A DNA stretch of 64,000 nucleotides from UBA4781 sp963556045. GTDB lineage: Bacteria; Chloroflexota; Anaerolineae; Anaerolineales; Anaerolineaceae. The stretch spans positions 2,294,001 through 2,358,000 of the forward strand of contig CAUVYA020000002.1 of assembly GCA_963556045.3 (NCBI GenBank). Direction: 5' to 3'. Position 1 is the first letter of the stretch. Every line of letters begins with the position of its first letter. This document shows positions 61,437-64,000 of the stretch, piece after piece. Made by a program: the position numbers and the translations under genes. The notes under the pieces are model-generated. The model did not search any database and was not told the DNA's origin. It saw only the letters and a program-made list of their open reading frames with translations.

Positions 61437-62351
61437 TTATTTGTGTGATAACTCCCTGACCTGCTCGGCGGCATGGTAGCTGGAGCGCACCAGCGGGGCG
61501 CTTTCCACCCAGCGGAAGCCGATCTGGTAGCCAAAATCCTTCAATTGCTGGAATTCTTCCAGCGTGTAGTAGCGCTCGATGGGCAGGTGTTTACGGCTGG
61601 GCTGCAAGTACTGCCCGATGGTGAGGATATCCACCCCCCAGCTGACCAGCTCGCGCATGGTGTCTTTAATTTCTTCCCAGGTTTCGCCCAGACCAAGCAT
61701 GATACCGCTCTTGGTGAGCACATCCGGCTGAAGCAGTTTGGCGCTGGTGAGCACGTACTGCGACCATTCATGACGATCCTGCGGCTGGACGCGCGGATAC
61801 AGGCGTGGCACGGTCTCGATATTATGGTTGAGGATATCCGGCTTTTCCGCCATGATCAGGCGCAGCGCTTCAGGGTCGGCGCGAAAATCGGGGATGAGTA
61901 CCTCAATCGAGCAGCCCGGCGCTTCTGCGCGAATGGAGCGGATGATAGCAGCGAAAATACGCGCCCCGCCCAAGATGTCATCATCGCGGTCCACGCTGGT
62001 GATGACGGCGTGCTTGAGTTCCATGGCTTTGACCGCCTGCGCCACCCGCTGTGGTTCCTGTTCATCCAGCGGCAGGGGCACCCCGCGCTGAACGTCGCAG
62101 AAGCCGCAGCGCCGTGTGCAGATATCTCCCAGCACCAGAAAGGTGGCGGTGCCGCTGCCCCAGCACTCGCCCATATTAGGGCAGTTAGCTTCTTCACAGA
62201 CGGTGTGCAGCTCTTTGCGCTGCATCAGTTCTTTCAGCCAGGCATAGGTCTCCCCGCTGGGTGCGCGCACCTTGATCCAATCAGGGCGGCGCAGCGGGGT
62301 GGTATCCATTTTTTCAGGATTGACGCGATCGCGGGTTGCTTTTGGGCTCAT
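61437..62351 (-). CDS. lipA: Lipoyl synthase
   Basis: The 304-residue radical SAM enzyme has both iron-sulfur motifs: CEEANCPNMGEC (auxiliary cluster, near residue 40) and CTRRCGFC (SAM cluster, near residue 70). The C-terminal RSSYHA serine loop is also present. It inserts two sulfur atoms into octanoyl groups on 2-oxoacid dehydrogenases or GcvH. No lipB is beside it. GGAGTG precedes the ATG. Confidence 0.96.
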   Translation of the reverse strand: MSPKATRDRVNPEKMDTTPLRRPDWIKVRAPSGETYAWLKELMQRKELHTVCEEANCPNMGECWGSGTATFLVLGDICTRRCGFCDVQRGVPLPLDEQEPQRVAQAVKAMELKHAVITSVDRDDDILGGARIFAAIIRSIRAEAPGCSIEVLIPDFRADPEALRLIMAEKPDILNHNIETVPRLYPRVQPQDRHEWSQYVLTSAKLLQPDVLTKSGIMLGLGETWEEIKDTMRELVSWGVDILTIGQYLQPSRKHLPIERYYTLEEFQQLKDFGYQIGFRWVESAPLVRSSYHAAEQVRELSHK

Positions 62352-62438
62352 TAATCACTCCGCAGGCATTATACTATTCCGGATAAGTTGTGTCCAATTC
62401 AGGGAATCCGCACCATTTCGGTTTAGAATTAGGTGATC

Positions 62439-63107
62439 ATGCTGTATATCATTTCTACCCCCATCGGCAACCTCGGCGATATGAGCCTGCGCGCCATCGA
62501 GACGCTGCAGCAGGTGGATTACGTGGTCAGCGAGGATACCCGCAAGACCGGTTTTCTCTTGAAGCATTTCGAGATCAGCAAACCACAGATCTCCTTTCAC
62601 GCTTTCAACGAGCAGAAGAACCTGCCGCGCTTGCTGGAGCTCTTGCAGCAGGGCAAAGATATCGGGCTGGTGAGCGATGCCGGCACCCCTGCCATATCCG
62701 ACCCCGGCTTTTCGCTGGTGCGGGCAGCCATCGAACAGGATATCCCCGTCTCTGCCATCCCCGGACCGACTGCGCTCATCATGGCGCTGGTGCTTTCCGG
62801 GCTGCCGCTGCATTCCTTTACCTACCGCGGATTCCCGCCGCGCAAAAGCGGGGCGCGCAGACGTTTCATGGAAGTGGATAAAGATTCCCCGCACACCCTG
62901 GTCTTTTATGAGAGCCCCCACCGTTTACTGGCGTTTCTGGATGATGCTATCGTGGTATATGGCGACCGGCGCGCCGCCCTGGCGAACGATCTCACCAAGA
63001 AATTCGAGATGGTGCTGCGCGGTACGCTCTCAGAAATAAAACAGCAGCTTGCTGAACAAAAGCTGCTGGGGGAATACACCGTTGTCATCGCGGGCGCGAA
63101 TTCATAA
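62439..63107 (+). CDS. rsmI: 16S rRNA (cytidine-1402-2'-O)-methyltransferase
   Basis: The 222-residue protein has the tetrapyrrole-methylase fold with STPIGNLGDMSLRAI, SEDTRKTGFLL, SDAGTPAISDPGF and FVFYESPHR-like VFYESPHRL. It 2'-O-methylates C1402 in 16S rRNA. It lacks the extra C-terminal domain of longer RsmI proteins (about 280 residues). ATG 62439 is preferred over a GTG six bases upstream. The end overlaps the transporter gene on the other strand by 6 bases. Confidence 0.93.
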   Translation: MLYIISTPIGNLGDMSLRAIETLQQVDYVVSEDTRKTGFLLKHFEISKPQISFHAFNEQKNLPRLLELLQQGKDIGLVSDAGTPAISDPGFSLVRAAIEQDIPVSAIPGPTALIMALVLSGLPLHSFTYRGFPPRKSGARRRFMEVDKDSPHTLVFYESPHRLLAFLDDAIVVYGDRRAALANDLTKKFEMVLRGTLSEIKQQLAEQKLLGEYTVVIAGANS

Positions 63108-63821
63108 GGGTGTGAAGCGCGTATCGCGGTCGAAATGGTCCTCGTTTTCGGCTTTTTTCAACGCGTTGATGATACGGTAGGTGATGGGTGTGAAAAGCGC
63201 CTCCACCGTAACCTTGAAAAGATAATTGGTGAGCACCAGGCTGCCGAACACTTCCCAAGGGAACACACCGAACAGGGTGGCGATCAGTGCGAATAACAAG
63301 GAGTCAATGCCTTCTCCTACCAGAGTGCTGGCAATGGTGCGCATCCACAACCATTTCCCTTCCGTCTTCACTTTCATGACCGCCATAATGACCGAGTTGC
63401 TGTATTCACCAACAAGATAAGCAGCCAGGCTGGCGATGACGATACCGCCGCTGCTGATGCCGCCCAGCACGGCGTCATAGGCTGCCTGCCCGGTGTACTG
63501 TTGCCAGGCGGCTTCCCCGGGCAGCACGCGCACCACTGCCAGCGTCACAGCAGTGAGCGCCAGCGCGCCAAATCCGATCCAGATCACACGCCGCGAACGT
63601 TTGAATCCATATACTTCCACCAGCACATCTCCAAAAATATAGCTGATTGGGAACAGCAGAGTGCCTGCGTCAAACGCTAACGAAATCCCGCCAACCGTGA
63701 TGCCCCAGTCCACGATCTTGGCGGAAGAGGCGATGTTGCTGGTGATGAGCACTGTCACGAACAGCGCCATGACCAGATCAAAATAGTGATAAGTGCGGTT
63801 TTGTTCCATTCCCTTATTCAT
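63102..63821 (-). CDS. Queuosine precursor transporter (YhhQ/VUT family)
   Basis: About 239 residues with six membrane segments and the family patterns GISLAFDAGTLLFPISYIFGDVLVEVYGFKRSRRVIW, and later GEGIDSLLFALIATLFG. It imports preQ0 or preQ1 for queuosine in tRNA. The open frame reaches 63953, but the first 44 residues look non-coding. ATG 63821 or 63809 is the likely start; neither has a good ribosome site. Confidence 0.88.
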   Translation of the reverse strand: MNKGMEQNRTYHYFDLVMALFVTVLITSNIASSAKIVDWGITVGGISLAFDAGTLLFPISYIFGDVLVEVYGFKRSRRVIWIGFGALALTAVTLAVVRVLPGEAAWQQYTGQAAYDAVLGGISSGGIVIASLAAYLVGEYSNSVIMAVMKVKTEGKWLWMRTIASTLVGEGIDSLLFALIATLFGVFPWEVFGSLVLTNYLFKVTVEALFTPITYRIINALKKAENEDHFDRDTRFTPL

Positions 63822-63888
63822 ACCGCGATTAGTATAATGTATATTCAAATGTGTATCTACCAACAATCTGCTCGGGAAAGGATTTTGC

Positions 63889-64000
63889 ATGCAGCGTTTC
63901 TTCTTGCCAGCCGATGCCATCAAACAGAATACAGTCCGCTTTCCGCCCGCCATCGCACATCAGATCAGGCATGTGCTGCGTTTGAATGAGGGCATGCAAG
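63889..64000 (+). CDS. rsmE: 16S rRNA (uracil-1498-N3)-methyltransferase, N-terminal part only
   Basis: ATG 63889 follows GGGAAAGGA. The 37 residues present begin MQRFFLPADAI and include HQIRHVLRLNEGMQ, the diagnostic N-terminal PUA-like segment of RsmE. The gene continues past the window edge. It overlaps the untranslated upstream part of the divergent transporter gene. Confidence 0.85.
   Translation, partial: MQRFFLPADAIKQNTVRFPPAIAHQIRHVLRLNEGMQ

Noticed and set aside
61473..62354. 293-codon plus-strand frame over lipA
   Set aside because: Complete overlap with lipoyl synthase, whose motifs are unmistakable; composition is that of a shadow frame.

Overview
The window is a mixed chromosomal segment from a heterotrophic, probably anaerobic bacterium. 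The gene mix suggests a Chloroflexota (Anaerolineae-like) genome: a fused formiminotransferase/cyclodeaminase, a BKACE-type enzyme, a split ECF vitamin transporter, a LysW-like carrier protein, many lipoprotein ABC sugar-binding proteins, and no outer-membrane genes. This assignment is inference; no rRNA is present.

Layout. 1-13.4 kb: a GntR/FCD-regulated catabolic locus. It holds an RbsABC-like importer (second permease frameshifted), a UlaG-like lactonase, a BKACE cleavage enzyme, a thiolase, a four-carbon acid sugar kinase, an SDR and a class II aldolase. Two perfect and one near-perfect TTGT-N3-ACAA operators lie in the divergent promoter region. 13.5-20.1 kb (minus): a fructose-type PTS (IIA, IIB, IIC) with a PRD regulator and a GH38 alpha-mannosidase, resembling mannosylglycerate use. 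20.2-26.1 kb: tRNA-Glu(TTC), a SRAP protein, FtcD, a CapA-like lipoprotein, dCTP deaminase and a membrane protein. 26.2-29.8 kb: iron uptake, with FeoA (predicted leaderless, palindrome over the -10), FeoB, a ferric-reductase-like flavoprotein and an unlisted 32-residue membrane peptide. 30-36 kb: a SprT-like protein, a LysW-like protein, EcfAA'/EcfT, a DUF2202 lipoprotein, an ECF S component and a methyltransferase. 36.2-37.9 kb: a uracil permease behind a 25-codon leader ORF and a terminator, arranged like a pyrBI attenuator. 38.3-45.9 kb: a LacI-controlled sugar ABC importer with a GT4 glycosyltransferase and a GH13_18 phosphorylase, both broken by indels.

46-49.4 kb is an AT-rich island ending at tRNA-Pro(CGG). 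It carries a zinc-ribbon/membrane protein pair and an AbiF-like HEPN protein preceded by a promoter-hairpin-terminator unit (candidate RNA antitoxin). Degenerate copies of the tRNA 3' end mark two positions inside it. 52.9-54.75 kb is a second AT-rich insert: a membrane protein plus a DndC-like sulfurtransferase. The rest is housekeeping: RNase Z, adenosine-specific kinase, isochorismatase-like hydrolase, LysE exporter, an orphan DNA methyltransferase, nucleoside phosphorylase, CBS protein, MazEF, LipA, RsmI, a queuosine-precursor transporter and the start of RsmE.

Six single-base frameshifts interrupt otherwise convincing genes. This looks more like assembly or sequencing error than gene decay, and should be considered when reading the broken genes.
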